This document shows, in pieces, positions 33,706-42,592 of a DNA stretch of 64,000 nucleotides. A model generated the notes under the pieces. It had not been told where the DNA came from and ran no database searches. It saw nothing but the letters and a program-made list of their open reading frames with translations. Numbering within the stretch: the stretch's first letter is position 1; the number at the start of each line of letters is the position of its first letter. The position numbers were made by a program, and so were the translations under genes. Source of the DNA: Rudaea sp. 3F27F6 (GTDB lineage Bacteria > Pseudomonadota > Gammaproteobacteria > Xanthomonadales > Rhodanobacteraceae); assembly GCF_005503555.1 (NCBI RefSeq), contig NZ_SCNG01000001.1, positions 62,001 to 126,000 on the forward strand, given 5' to 3'.

Positions 33706-35733
33706 TCACTTCGCCGCGGTTTCCTGCAGCGTCTTCAGGATGTACTGGCTGACCAGCGCATTCTTGTCCGGGTCGGTCAGCTCGGGCACGATGATCTTGC
33801 ACGGCACGATGCGCTTGATCCGGCCGAGATTGAGCGGAATCGCCTGCACGCCACTCCAGGTCACCGCAGTGCCGGCAAAGTCCGACGGCGGCGGCGCGAC
33901 TTCGACATCGATCTTCACCTTGGCCACGGTCTCGTTGAAATACTTGTCCGACCAGACCTGCCAGATGCCGACCGGATTGGCCTTGGGATCGTCGTTGGAC
34001 ATCACGATCACATCGCTGCGGCTGCCCATCTGGATCGTCAAGGTCACCGTGACGTTGGACGACTTGATCGGCCGGTCGAGGAAGAACTTGATGTAGACGT
34101 AACCGACTTCTTCCGGGCCGATCACCGGGTTGTGCATGCTCGTCGTCGTCTCGATCTGCATCTGCGTGGAGTTGTTCGAGAGATCCACGCGCGGATCGTC
34201 GGGCTTGTAGACAAGGGTCTTGGTGATCTTGACCTGATCTTTGTCCCAATCTGCGGGGCTCGGCTTGTCGAGGCGCAGATTGGAAAAGTTGATCAGGTCG
34301 TTCGGGTTGTCGCGGCTCCAGCGGCCGAGCGTGACCGGCGCGGTGCTATCGATCTTCCCGGGCGTGTAGTGGAAACCTTCGGCCTTGGGCACGAGCTTGA
34401 CCTTGCCGTCGGGCCCGACCGGATTGTCGAAATCGACGAAGCTGACCTGCACGAGCGCGGCGCTGATCGGGTCCGACGTGACGCTGTCGCCGAAGTCGAT
34501 GTTCGGCGAAGCGACGACCTGGATCTTCTTGAAAAATTCGCCGATGTCGACGATCGAAAGATACTTGTCGAGGTTGGCCTTGATCGCCGGTTCGATCGAC
34601 GTGAGCGTGCCCGACACCGTGTCGTCCTTGGAAATTGTCTGATCGATCTCGAAGTGATCGTCGAAGACAACGCCGTGCTTCTGATAATTGAACTTGAGCG
34701 ACACCGCCGCGCCGCCGCAGGCGCCGGTACTCGCCTTGGCCGGATCGTCCGGTTTCGGCTGCCAGTTGAAGATTTCGTTCTTGACCAGGTCCCAGGCCTT
34801 GTTCTGCATGTCGGATACCTGAGTCTCGATCAGCTTCTTCATGTCGGCGTCGACATCCGTGCCGTTCTGCCGGATGACCGTGGAAATGCCGCCGCTGGTC
34901 ACGCAAGACTGATAGTTCGCACTTAGGTCGGCTTGGAAGAAACCCATGTAATTCGCCGCGGCCGCACCGGAGAACTGGGTGAACACCTTGTCCACGTCCA
35001 CGTGCATCTGGATGTCGCAGGCATTGATGTAGAACAGCAGCTTCATGTTGTAGTGCACGGTAAACGGACAGCGGCCGTCCTTGAGCGCGCCGACGACCGC
35101 GCCCGCGGCCATCTGATTGCAGGTGACGAGGAAGCTGCTGATGCCCGAGGCTTCGATGCTGCCCTTGCCCGTGCCCTGCGCGCCGATAAACCACGGCGAC
35201 TTGCCGTCGCCCGTGCCGGGCAGTTGCGGAATCTCGATCGTCACGTTGTTGTCGACGATCGGCACGATGCCGAGCAGCGGCGCAGGTGCGCTTGCGTCGC
35301 GCGAGAAAAATGCGACGATGCGCGCGGGCGGCTGGTCGTGGTCGCCGGATTTGAGTTTTTCCAGCGCGGCCGCGATGACGCTCTCCGGCACCGCCATCGT
35401 CGTCGAGAACGAGATGAACGCGCCGCCGGCATCGACTTCGCCGTTCGTGCTCGGCGCGCCGCCGGGCATCAGCGAGTCCTCTTCCGTCATCAGCCCCTTG
35501 AACAAGGTGACGCTGAAATCGAAGTCGGTCGGCGAATCCGCGCGCTTGGCCAGATAAATCTGCTTGGGCATGTAGTAAAACTGAGTCGGCAATCCGCTGC
35601 TCTTCAGTTGCGGATTCGCGGCGTCGGGAAACACCTCCAGCGCATACTTGGCGCCAGTCTGGTCGTCGATCTCGATGGTGATGAAGTCGGGCCCGAACAG
35701 CGGGCCGAGGGGATGGATGCCGTTGTCGATCAT
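33706..35733 (-). CDS. Large beta-rich hypothetical protein, first gene of the unusual operon (675 residues)
   Basis: Unrecognised. The start at 35733 is fixed by a perfect AGGAGG eight bases upstream; the frame is open further upstream but has no other good start. The N-terminus (MIDNGIHPLGPLFGPDFITI) lacks a signal peptide. Strand-rich segments such as DFDFSVTLFKGL, VTIEIPQLPGTGDG and VTVTLTIQMGSRSDVIVM alternate with a helical part near 290-330. Internal Cys residues occur at TCNQ, RCPF and NACD. It is similar in composition to the next gene product, so the two may be paralogous or partner components of one assembly. No catalytic motif found. Confidence 0.68.
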   Translation of the reverse strand: MIDNGIHPLGPLFGPDFITIEIDDQTGAKYALEVFPDAANPQLKSSGLPTQFYYMPKQIYLAKRADSPTDFDFSVTLFKGLMTEEDSLMPGGAPSTNGEVDAGGAFISFSTTMAVPESVIAAALEKLKSGDHDQPPARIVAFFSRDASAPAPLLGIVPIVDNNVTIEIPQLPGTGDGKSPWFIGAQGTGKGSIEASGISSFLVTCNQMAAGAVVGALKDGRCPFTVHYNMKLLFYINACDIQMHVDVDKVFTQFSGAAAANYMGFFQADLSANYQSCVTSGGISTVIRQNGTDVDADMKKLIETQVSDMQNKAWDLVKNEIFNWQPKPDDPAKASTGACGGAAVSLKFNYQKHGVVFDDHFEIDQTISKDDTVSGTLTSIEPAIKANLDKYLSIVDIGEFFKKIQVVASPNIDFGDSVTSDPISAALVQVSFVDFDNPVGPDGKVKLVPKAEGFHYTPGKIDSTAPVTLGRWSRDNPNDLINFSNLRLDKPSPADWDKDQVKITKTLVYKPDDPRVDLSNNSTQMQIETTTSMHNPVIGPEEVGYVYIKFFLDRPIKSSNVTVTLTIQMGSRSDVIVMSNDDPKANPVGIWQVWSDKYFNETVAKVKIDVEVAPPPSDFAGTAVTWSGVQAIPLNLGRIKRIVPCKIIVPELTDPDKNALVSQYILKTLQETAAK

Positions 35734-36356
35734 GGGCGCCGCCTCCTGGCGGCTGACGAATTCAAAGGGGGAAACGAAAGAGCGACCGCATCGTTCGCCG
35801 CGAGTCGCGCCGAACGGCACGCCAGGCGCACGCATTCGGCATTTCGATTGTTCGCATTCGGCAAACCATGTACCGCTCTTTCCCGCCCTGCCCGCTCGAC
35901 GCAGAAGCAGGACATGCACGGTTACGCGAATGCGCTTGCATCACTGACAAAAATTTTTTCGGTGTGCGTCGATCGCGCTTCGATGCCTTCGTCAGGGCGA
36001 CAACGGCACGAAGAATTCGCGGCATCGTTTCGCCGAGCCGAAAGCATTTAACCCATCAGAGGAGAAAAACACCGAGCCGCGCACGGCCACATCCAGTGGC
36101 CGGATGATCGGCACATGCTCGCCGCCGAAGGCCGAGCCGCGGAATCGCAATGCCGGCGGCGCGTGTACGAATCCAGACACCGCCGCGGCGCAACGTGGGC
36201 GCCCAGGCCGATCTGTATTTCTTGCACTACTATGTCAGCGATTCACCGCAATTGACGTAACCGCAAGTCGTACCGAACCGGCTTTCGGATTCGGACGCAT
36301 CGACCCCGATGTGTTGCGCATCGGGACTCTTCTCATCTTTTTTTGAGGATCGGATC
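35734..36356. other. Divergent intergenic region with strong RBS for the unusual operon
   Basis: About 620 bp between the operon start (minus) and the small plus-strand gene at 36357. It contains the perfect AGGAGG at 35742-35747 (minus strand, spacing 8 to the ATG at 35733), and an AT-rich patch near 35945-35965 (gacaaaaattttttcgg) that is a reasonable promoter location. I see no convincing gene in it. Confidence 0.5.
35742..35747 (-). promoter_or_regulatory. Perfect AGGAGG ribosome binding site deciding the 35733 start
   Basis: The complement of cctcct reads AGGAGG, eight bases before the ATG at 35733-35731. Its strength decides the start of the first operon gene and suggests high expression. 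Confidence 0.8.
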
Positions 36357-36629
36357 ATGAGCAGTGGCGGAACAGTAGGCGGGGGCGAAGACACACAGAG
36401 CATTTCCATTCCCTGCGGCGGCAAGGCCGCGATGGAATTGCATTCGAATGCACTGACCGACAAGGACCCGGTCGTGCGCGCGACGGCGCTGTTGATTTCG
36501 GGCAATACCTTTCTGAGCTCGTCGCAGGACCGATGCCTGCCGCTCAGGATCAGATCGCGCCTCGAAGAGGTAGGGCTGCGCCTGCTCGAAGCGAGCACGG
36601 AACTCCTCGCTCGCCACGAAAAGATCTGA
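36357..36629 (+). CDS. Small hypothetical protein divergent from the unusual operon
   Basis: 90 residues from the ATG at 36357, preceded by TGAGGATC (ribosome site GAGG). The N-terminus is Gly/Ser-rich (MSSGGTVGGGEDTQSISIPC). The remainder forms helices (ALTDKDPVVRATALLISGNT; LRIRSRLEEVGLRLLEASTE). There is no membrane segment or signal. It converges with the Ser/Thr kinase gene, the stops being 7 bp apart, and diverges from the operon at 35733. It may be a regulator or component of that operon, or linked to the kinase. Not recognised. Confidence 0.6.
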   Translation: MSSGGTVGGGEDTQSISIPCGGKAAMELHSNALTDKDPVVRATALLISGNTFLSSSQDRCLPLRIRSRLEEVGLRLLEASTELLARHEKI

Positions 36630-36636
36630 GCGTCCC

Positions 36637-39600
36637 TCAGATTTTCTTCGCGGACTGCACGCGCGCCAACACCCAGCGGAAGCCGTGTTGACGCGCCGTC
36701 TCCACGAGACTGCCACGCGCGGCCGCTGCGGCCGGATCGGAGCCGCGTTGCAGCGCCTGTACGAGAGCCAGTTGCGCTTCGAGCGAACTGGCCAGCCAAT
36801 GGCGTGCCGCGGCGTCCCGCGCCAATTCTTTCAAGCGCGCGACTCCCTGCGCGCGCTTTCCCGATGCGACGGCGGCCTGCGCCAAACCGACATCGACATC
36901 GAACACGTCGCGGCGTGATGTGATCCGGCTGCGCAACTGCAACGCGCGCTCGACCGCGCGGTCGCGTTCTTCGCTGCGGCCCAGCGCATCCAGACACTGC
37001 GCCATATAAACCTGGGCCTGGGCTTCATTGCCGATCGACTCGCCGCGGGCGAACTCTTCGATCGCCGGTGCCAGCCGCTCGCAGGCTTGTGCGTATCGGC
37101 CATCGGCCAAGTCGATCTTCGCCAGGCTCAAATCGATCTCTCTTTGCGTGCGGCTGTCCTTGACCTCGTGCGCGCCCTTCTGCGCGTCGCTAAAGACAGC
37201 GACCGCCTGTTCGACGTTGCCGAGATCCATCTGGATCAGGGCGCATTCGCGCAGCGCAGTGATGCGCGCCATCGGATTGCCGAGCTGCTGCGCCTCCGCC
37301 TGCGCCTGCGCGCAGCTTTTTTCGGCACCGGCCAGATCGCCGCGCAGACGCAGCGCCTCCGCGTAATTGACCAGCATGTCCACGTGCGGAAGTTTCGCCC
37401 CCGCCTGCTCGCCGAGTTCGAGCGCACGGCGCAGGTCGTCCATCACGTCGTCGCTGACCGCCTCGTCCATGCGCAGGAAAGCCAGCGCGTTGAGCACTCG
37501 CGCCTCACCGACCGCGTCGCCGGTCTCGCGGCGGATTTCCAGCGAGCGCCGCCCTGCCTCCTCGGCCGCGTCACGGTCGCCGAGATCCACCAGCACGCGC
37601 AGCAGGTTGAAATACAGGATGCCGAGTCCGTGCTGATCGCCACTGCGCTGATAAATCTCGCGCGCGCGCTCGTAGTAGTTGCGCGCTGATTTCGGATCGT
37701 TCTGCTGCGTGCTGATGCGCGCCAGTTCGACATAGGCATTGGCCTCGCGATGCGGGTTGCCGACCTGTTGATTGTCCGCGGCGGCTTCGCTGAACAGCCG
37801 CTGCGCTTCATCGAGCTTGCCGGTGCCGCGCAGGCCCTGGGCGAGCAAGTGCTTGGCGAGCGCGGCGAGGGCCACGTCGTCGCGTGCCTTGGCTTTGCGC
37901 AGGGCCGTCTCGGCGAACGCGATCAGGCTCTTCAGGTCGTTGCGTCGCTGCGCCGCGGTGGCCGCGCGGATGTCGACGCGCGGATCGTCTCCACTACCGG
38001 GCAGTTTGCGCAAATCGGCCAATGCCGCATCGAATTCCTTCCATTTGCCGGCCTGGGTCAGATCGTCGATCAGGGCGAGATGCAGCTCCGGATTGTTCTC
38101 GTCGACGGCGAGCGACTTCCGGTCGAGCTCGATCGCACGCGCCCAGTCGGCCTGCTGCACGGCGACCTCGCGCTCGATGTGCAGTCGCAGGTCCGGTGGC
38201 AGATCGGCGCTGTTCGCCTCGGCCTGCCGGGCGGCCGCTTGCGCCTTCGCGTCGTAGCCGAGCTGCTTCCATGCCTGAGCGAGATACAGATTCGCCTGCG
38301 CATATCCGGGCGCCATCGCGACGACGCCGAGCAGCTCGTCCCTGGCTTTGGCGGCGTCGTATTTGTGCAGCGCTTCGAGCGCGATGCTCATCGCGCGGGT
38401 GACCTCGATGTTCTGCGGCCGCGCCTCGCCATTCGCATGCGCTTCTTTCGGCGTCAGGCCAAGATAGCCGACCTGCTCACGCAAGCTGGCGCCGGCCTTC
38501 TCGACCAACTCGGCCAGATCGGACAGCGCGCCGGTCTGCGCGACGTTCGCCAGCGCAGCGCCGCTGCGTGCGTCCTGCAAGGCGAGATCGAAGCGCAGCC
38601 TGCCCTCGCCCGGTGGACCCGAAACCAAATAGCTACCGCTGAGCACGTAATCGGCGCCGAGCCTTCGATGCAGCGTCGCCAGACTTTGCGTCGAGTAGCC
38701 GCCGGCCATCGGCGGGGCGAGGTCGCTGCGCGCCGAGCGGACCAGTTCGTCGGGCAGAGCGTGCATGCGCGCGCCATGCGCGAGTTCGGTGGCGAGCATT
38801 TCCGCGAGCGCCGGCGCGAGCCAGTCCGCGTCCTTGTTCGCCGTGGAGTTGCGGAAGTCGACGATCGCCAGTGTGGCGTTCGCCGGCGCGGCGGGCGCCA
38901 ACGTGCGCGTCAGCCAGCTCGCCGCGGCGACCACGGCCACGGTCAAGGCGACCGCGAGCGCCGCGGCGGTGCCGGCGCGGTGCCTGCGCATGAAAACGGC
39001 AAGGCGATGCGAGAGCTGTTCGCGCCGCGCCGTGATCGCCTTGCCGGCGAGGTGATTCTGCAGATCGGCGGCGAACGCGGCGACGCTCGCATAGCGACGC
39101 GCAGGTTCGCGGCGCAGCGCGGTCAGCACGATCATGTCGAGATTGCCGCGCAGTTGCCGCTTTGGCACCGGCGTCGACGCAGCATCCGCGCGGCTCGGCG
39201 CGCGCGGGTCTTCGCTTTCGATCACGCCGAGCACGTCGCGCTGGCCGACCGCGCCGCGAAAATCGTGCGTGTGCCGGCCGGTCAGCAGTTCGTAGAGCAT
39301 GCAGCCGAGCGCGTAGACGTCGGTCGCCGGCGTGATCTCGCCGCCGCGCAATTGCTCCGGCGCCGCGTAAGCGGGCGTCATCGGCTGCTCGCGCTGCAGA
39401 TGCGTGATCGTGTCGGCGTCGGCGACGTCGCCAAGCAGTTTGGCGATGCCGAAATCGAGCAGCTTGACCCCGGCGCTGCGCGTCACCAGCACGTTCGACG
39501 GCTTGAGGTCGCGGTGCACGACGTGATGCTCGTGGGCGAATTGCACCGCGGCGCAGATGTCGAGGAAGATGCGGATGCGGCCCTCGAGGCCGACTTCATG

Positions 39601-40155
39601 ACCGCGGCAGTAGTCGAGCAATGGCAGCCCCTCGACGTACTCCATCGCGAAGTACGGGCCGCCGTTGGCGGTGATGCCGCCGTCGATCAGATGGGCGATA
39701 TGCGGATGGTGCAGGCGCGCGAGGATCTGGCGTTCGCGCAGGAAGCGCCGGTGTACGGCCTCCGAATCAAGTCCACTGCGGATCAGCTTGAGCGCGACGC
39801 GCTGCTCGAACTGCTCGTCGGCGCGCTCGGCCAACCAGACCACGCCCATGCCGCCGGCGCCGATTTCGCGCAGCAGACGCCACGGGCCGATACGGTCGCC
39901 CGTGCGCACGCTGGCAACGCCGTGGTTGCCCGTGGAATCCCTCGCGGCGGCACGGCGCGCCTCGTCGAGTCCGACTTCGAAGCGCGGCGCGGTGTCGTCG
40001 GCTGCGATCAGCGCAAGGACTTCGCTACGCAGCTCTTCGTCGCCCGCGCAGAGGCGCGCGAGCATGTCGCCGCGCTGCGCCGTGGGCGCGTCGACGACTT
40101 CCTCGAACACCGCGAAGATGCGCTGCCAGCGTTGCGTTTCCGAATCCGTGACCAC
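36637..40155 (-). CDS. Transmembrane Ser/Thr protein kinase with TPR-rich sensor region
   Basis: Hanks-type kinase, 1172 residues from the GTG at 40155. I chose this start because GGAAAGG lies six bases upstream; an ATG 36 bases earlier is the alternative. Kinase elements are complete: Gly-rich loop EIGAGGMGVVWLAE, Lys in VALKLIR (about 123), catalytic HRDLKPSN (Asp about 216) and DFG (234-236). A single transmembrane helix follows near 395-415. The rest is a TolB-like segment (LAIVDFRNS) and many TPR-like helical pairs (for example ALEALHKYDAAKARDELLGV). It lies directly downstream of an ECF sigma factor gene, a common pairing in Xanthomonadales and Acidobacteria where the kinase is thought to control the sigma factor. 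The targets are unknown. Confidence 0.92.
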   Translation of the reverse strand: MVTDSETQRWQRIFAVFEEVVDAPTAQRGDMLARLCAGDEELRSEVLALIAADDTAPRFEVGLDEARRAAARDSTGNHGVASVRTGDRIGPWRLLREIGAGGMGVVWLAERADEQFEQRVALKLIRSGLDSEAVHRRFLRERQILARLHHPHIAHLIDGGITANGGPYFAMEYVEGLPLLDYCRGHEVGLEGRIRIFLDICAAVQFAHEHHVVHRDLKPSNVLVTRSAGVKLLDFGIAKLLGDVADADTITHLQREQPMTPAYAAPEQLRGGEITPATDVYALGCMLYELLTGRHTHDFRGAVGQRDVLGVIESEDPRAPSRADAASTPVPKRQLRGNLDMIVLTALRREPARRYASVAAFAADLQNHLAGKAITARREQLSHRLAVFMRRHRAGTAAALAVALTVAVVAAASWLTRTLAPAAPANATLAIVDFRNSTANKDADWLAPALAEMLATELAHGARMHALPDELVRSARSDLAPPMAGGYSTQSLATLHRRLGADYVLSGSYLVSGPPGEGRLRFDLALQDARSGAALANVAQTGALSDLAELVEKAGASLREQVGYLGLTPKEAHANGEARPQNIEVTRAMSIALEALHKYDAAKARDELLGVVAMAPGYAQANLYLAQAWKQLGYDAKAQAAARQAEANSADLPPDLRLHIEREVAVQQADWARAIELDRKSLAVDENNPELHLALIDDLTQAGKWKEFDAALADLRKLPGSGDDPRVDIRAATAAQRRNDLKSLIAFAETALRKAKARDDVALAALAKHLLAQGLRGTGKLDEAQRLFSEAAADNQQVGNPHREANAYVELARISTQQNDPKSARNYYERAREIYQRSGDQHGLGILYFNLLRVLVDLGDRDAAEEAGRRSLEIRRETGDAVGEARVLNALAFLRMDEAVSDDVMDDLRRALELGEQAGAKLPHVDMLVNYAEALRLRGDLAGAEKSCAQAQAEAQQLGNPMARITALRECALIQMDLGNVEQAVAVFSDAQKGAHEVKDSRTQREIDLSLAKIDLADGRYAQACERLAPAIEEFARGESIGNEAQAQVYMAQCLDALGRSEERDRAVERALQLRSRITSRRDVFDVDVGLAQAAVASGKRAQGVARLKELARDAAARHWLASSLEAQLALVQALQRGSDPAAAAARGSLVETARQHGFRWVLARVQSAKKI

Positions 40156-40245
40156 ACGCCACCTTTCCGTCCAGCCGCGATAGCGCGGCACACCGCCCTG
40201 CCCCTTTGCGCCGGTGATCGGCCCGGCCGCCGCGAACGCCGACGG

Positions 40246-40794
40246 CTACGCGTCCGCCTTGTCGGCCAGATTGAGTTCGCGGATCAGGAACGCGCGCGCA
40301 CGGCGCCAGTCGCGAAATACCGTGCGCTCGGTCAGCCCCTGCAACTGCGCGATCTCGGCGATCTCGAGGCCGCCGAACACGCGCCACTCGACCAGTTTCC
40401 CGGCGCGCGGATCAATCTGCGCAAGACGCTCGAGTACATCGTCGAGCGCGACCAGATCGACCGTGTCGCCGGTCAGGCCCGCGTCTTCGTGCAAGGTCAC
40501 CGCGCGGTACTCGCCGCCGCGCTTCGCACGCCCGCGGCTGCGCGCGTGATCGACGAGAATCTGCCGCATCGCGCGCGTCGCCAGCGAGAGGAAATGCACG
40601 CGGTCGATCGATCCGATCTCCGGCGCGGCATGCAACTTGAGATAGACTTCGTGCACGAGTCCGGTGGTATCGAGCGTCGCCGGGTCGCAGGCGACGCGGC
40701 GCTGGCCGCGTGCGATGCGCCGCAGTTCCTGGTAGACCAGCGCGAACAAGGTCTCTTGCGCGGGTTCGGGAGACGGTCGAGTCGCATGGATCAT
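40246..40794 (-). CDS. ECF-family RNA polymerase sigma factor (kinase-associated group)
   Basis: 182 residues from the ATG at 40794 (alternative ATG 40809). Region 2 is seen in LFALVYQELRRIARGQRR and the TTGLVHEVYLKL segment, with a FLSLATRAMRQILVDHARSR helix typical of the TIGR02999-type 'ECF sigma factor' group. Region 4 is LVEWRVFGGLEIAEIAQLQG with the LTERTVFRDWRRARAFL recognition helix. It is followed by the Ser/Thr kinase gene after about 90 bp on the same strand. No anti-sigma factor is adjacent, consistent with control by the kinase. The regulon is not visible here. Confidence 0.88.
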   Translation of the reverse strand: MIHATRPSPEPAQETLFALVYQELRRIARGQRRVACDPATLDTTGLVHEVYLKLHAAPEIGSIDRVHFLSLATRAMRQILVDHARSRGRAKRGGEYRAVTLHEDAGLTGDTVDLVALDDVLERLAQIDPRAGKLVEWRVFGGLEIAEIAQLQGLTERTVFRDWRRARAFLIRELNLADKADA

Positions 40795-41001
40795 GATCAC
40801 GGACCCCATCGGCCGCAGAATCGCCTGCGTTGCGTGCAGCAGCTACGGATCTTCCCCTGCGCGCAGCTTAGCATCGATCCGCGGCCGCGGATGCGCCTTC
40901 GCAGGCCTTCCGCCGGGGCCGCTGGACCGGCGAAAACGCTGTGCTTGTAAAACGCGGACTGCATCATATTTTACCGTTTCCAACGAACCGACTTGCCACC
41001 C

Positions 41002-41868
41002 ATGACCGACACCGCCAACGTCTTCGACGTCACCGAACAAACCTTTGAAACCGACGTCGTCCAGACTTCGCTGACCACTCCCGTCCTCGTCGATTTCTGG
41101 GCCGACTGGTGCGGTCCGTGCAAGTCGCTCGGGCCGATCCTGGAAAAAGTCGTCGACAGCTACGGCGGCAAGCTCAAACTCGGCAAGGTCGACACGGACA
41201 AGGAAATGCAGCTTGCCGGTGCATTCGGCATCCGCAGCCTGCCGACCGTCGTGCTGGTCAAGGACGGGCAGATGGTCGACGGCTTCATGGGCGCACTGCC
41301 CGAGTCCGGCGTGCGCGCTTTCGTCGAGAAACATCTCGGCAAACCGGCTCCGGTCGAAGAACCGGCACCGGTGCCCGATGCCGCGCTCGCGAACGAAACG
41401 CCGCAGCAGGCCGTCGCGCGCGTGAACGAAGAGATCGCCGCGAACCCGGACAAGCCCGAACTCCAACTCGACCTCGCCCTGGCGCTCGCGCGCGCGGGCG
41501 AAGCCGATGCGGCCCAGGCACAGCTCGACGCCCTGCCGCCGAACCTGGCGAGCGACGCCAAAGCGAAGCGCGTCTCCGCGCAACTCGATTTCGCGCGGAC
41601 GCTGAAGGACGCACCCGATGCCACCGCACTGCGCGCCCGACTCGTCCAGGATCCCAGCGACCACGCCGCACGCGACCTGCTCGGCGTGCACCTGTTGCTC
41701 GGCGACGAGCCCGCGCAAGGTCTCGACGAATTCCTCGCCCTGCTGCGTTCGGCGCGCGAGTGGAACGAGGGCCAGGCAAAGAAGCGCCTGATCGCCGCGT
41801 TCAACGTGCTCGATGACGAGGAGTTGGTGGGCGCCTATCGGCGCAAGATGTCTTCGTTGTTGTTCTGA
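41002..41868 (+). CDS. cnoX: Thioredoxin-TPR co-chaperone (CnoX/YbbN type)
   Basis: 288 residues. An N-terminal thioredoxin domain (1-110) has the active site WADWCGPCK (C37/C40) and the SLPTV cis-Pro loop. The remainder is a TPR region (ALANETPQQAVARVNEEIAA, LQLDLALALARAGEADAAQA) with the YbbN-like C-terminus, in which 'ARDLLGVHLLLGDEPAQGLD' precedes a basic KKRLIAAFNVL helix. The cytosolic family member hands chlorine- or heat-damaged proteins to GroEL or DnaK and can form mixed disulfides. Here CGPC is the oxidoreductase form rather than the SxxC of E. coli, so it is probably redox-active. The ATG at 41002 is preferred over TTG 40993. Confidence 0.9.
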   Translation: MTDTANVFDVTEQTFETDVVQTSLTTPVLVDFWADWCGPCKSLGPILEKVVDSYGGKLKLGKVDTDKEMQLAGAFGIRSLPTVVLVKDGQMVDGFMGALPESGVRAFVEKHLGKPAPVEEPAPVPDAALANETPQQAVARVNEEIAANPDKPELQLDLALALARAGEADAAQAQLDALPPNLASDAKAKRVSAQLDFARTLKDAPDATALRARLVQDPSDHAARDLLGVHLLLGDEPAQGLDEFLALLRSAREWNEGQAKKRLIAAFNVLDDEELVGAYRRKMSSLLF

Positions 41869-41885
41869 TCTCTCTTTTTTTAGGG

Positions 41886-42458
41886 GCAAGAGCTTCCACT
41901 CGCCCTGCGGGCGAGCGGCTTACTTTCTCTGCTCGTGCAGAGAAAGTAAGCAAAGAGACACGCCCCAGAACATTGCGCCCTATGGGCATCCTGCCCATAG
42001 GGTCCGCGTCAGCGGACGGGTTCCGCTAATTGCACCTCCGTGTGCAATAGCGGAATGCGCGCGATCCATCGCGCGCACCCTGCGGGCCTTTTCGTCCGCT
42101 GCCGCCGCAATGTAATGGGGACCCGAGGAAGCCGGAGCAGCGCGCTTCGTGCGCGCCAGAGAAAAAGCGAGACACAGGCCCTCGATGCTCGGCTCTGCCT
42201 CTGCCTTTGCTTTTGCTTGTGATCTCGGGCCCCCGTCAGCCGCGGCGAGGGCATGACGGAATCGCCCGTAGGGTCGCGCGCAGGATGCGCGCGAGTTCGC
42301 GAATGGACAGGGATGTCCATCGAGCGAACCCCGGCATGACCTCGCGGACCGCCGTAGGCGGCGCGGCTCCCGGGGCGGCGTTTCTTTGGTTACTTTCTTG
42401 TCGCTGTAGACAAGAAAGTGACCCGCTCGTCCGCAGGACGAGTGGAAGCCTTTGCTCT
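41886..42458. repeat. Intergenic element with about 75-bp terminal inverted repeats
   Basis: Left arm (about 41886-41961) and the complement of the right arm (about 42382-42458) agree over roughly 75 bp at near 80 percent by eye: gcttccactcg.cctgcgg, then cactttct/ tactttct followed by agaaagtaa.caaaga. Each arm also folds on itself (ctttctctgctcgtgcagagaaag; ctttcttgtcgctgtagacaagaaag). The 420-bp centre has no gene I trust, only short palindromes such as atgggcatcctgcccat. It could be a MITE-like or chromosomal interspersed repeat in the gap between cnoX and an MFS gene. Confidence 0.65.
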
Positions 42459-42490
42459 TAAACCAACACAATCAAAAACAAAGTCGCTGG

Positions 42491-42560
42491 ATTCCCGCCA
42501 AGAGCGCGCGGGAATGACGAGCAAGGGCGAGAGCGCGATTCCCGCTTTCGCGGGAATGAC
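42491..42560. repeat. Two tandem short palindromes (attcccgc...gcgggaatgac)
   Basis: attcccgccaagagcgcgcgggaatgac (42491-42518) and attcccgctttcgcgggaatgac (42538-42560) are two copies of the short extragenic palindrome widespread in Xanthomonadales genomes. They lie between the inverted-repeat element and the 3' end of the MFS gene, where the stems might also protect the mRNA end. Confidence 0.7.
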
Positions 42561-42592
42561 AAACGAAAAAACGAAAGCAACGTGCCGACGTG

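Noticed and set aside
31465-34926. A plus-strand open frame of about 1150 codons opposite the large beta-rich operon genes
   Set aside because: Arg/His/Asp-rich antisense shadow; minus-strand genes have good ribosome sites and natural composition.
26978-35733. Operon read as a phage or contractile tail (eCIS) cluster
   Set aside because: No sheath, tube, baseplate, tape-measure or AAA ATPase gene could be recognised; only the lytic-like protein would fit.
37750-40950. A plus-strand open frame of about 1060 codons opposite the Ser/Thr kinase and ECF genes
   Set aside because: The minus strand shows full kinase and sigma-factor motifs; the plus frame is a shadow.
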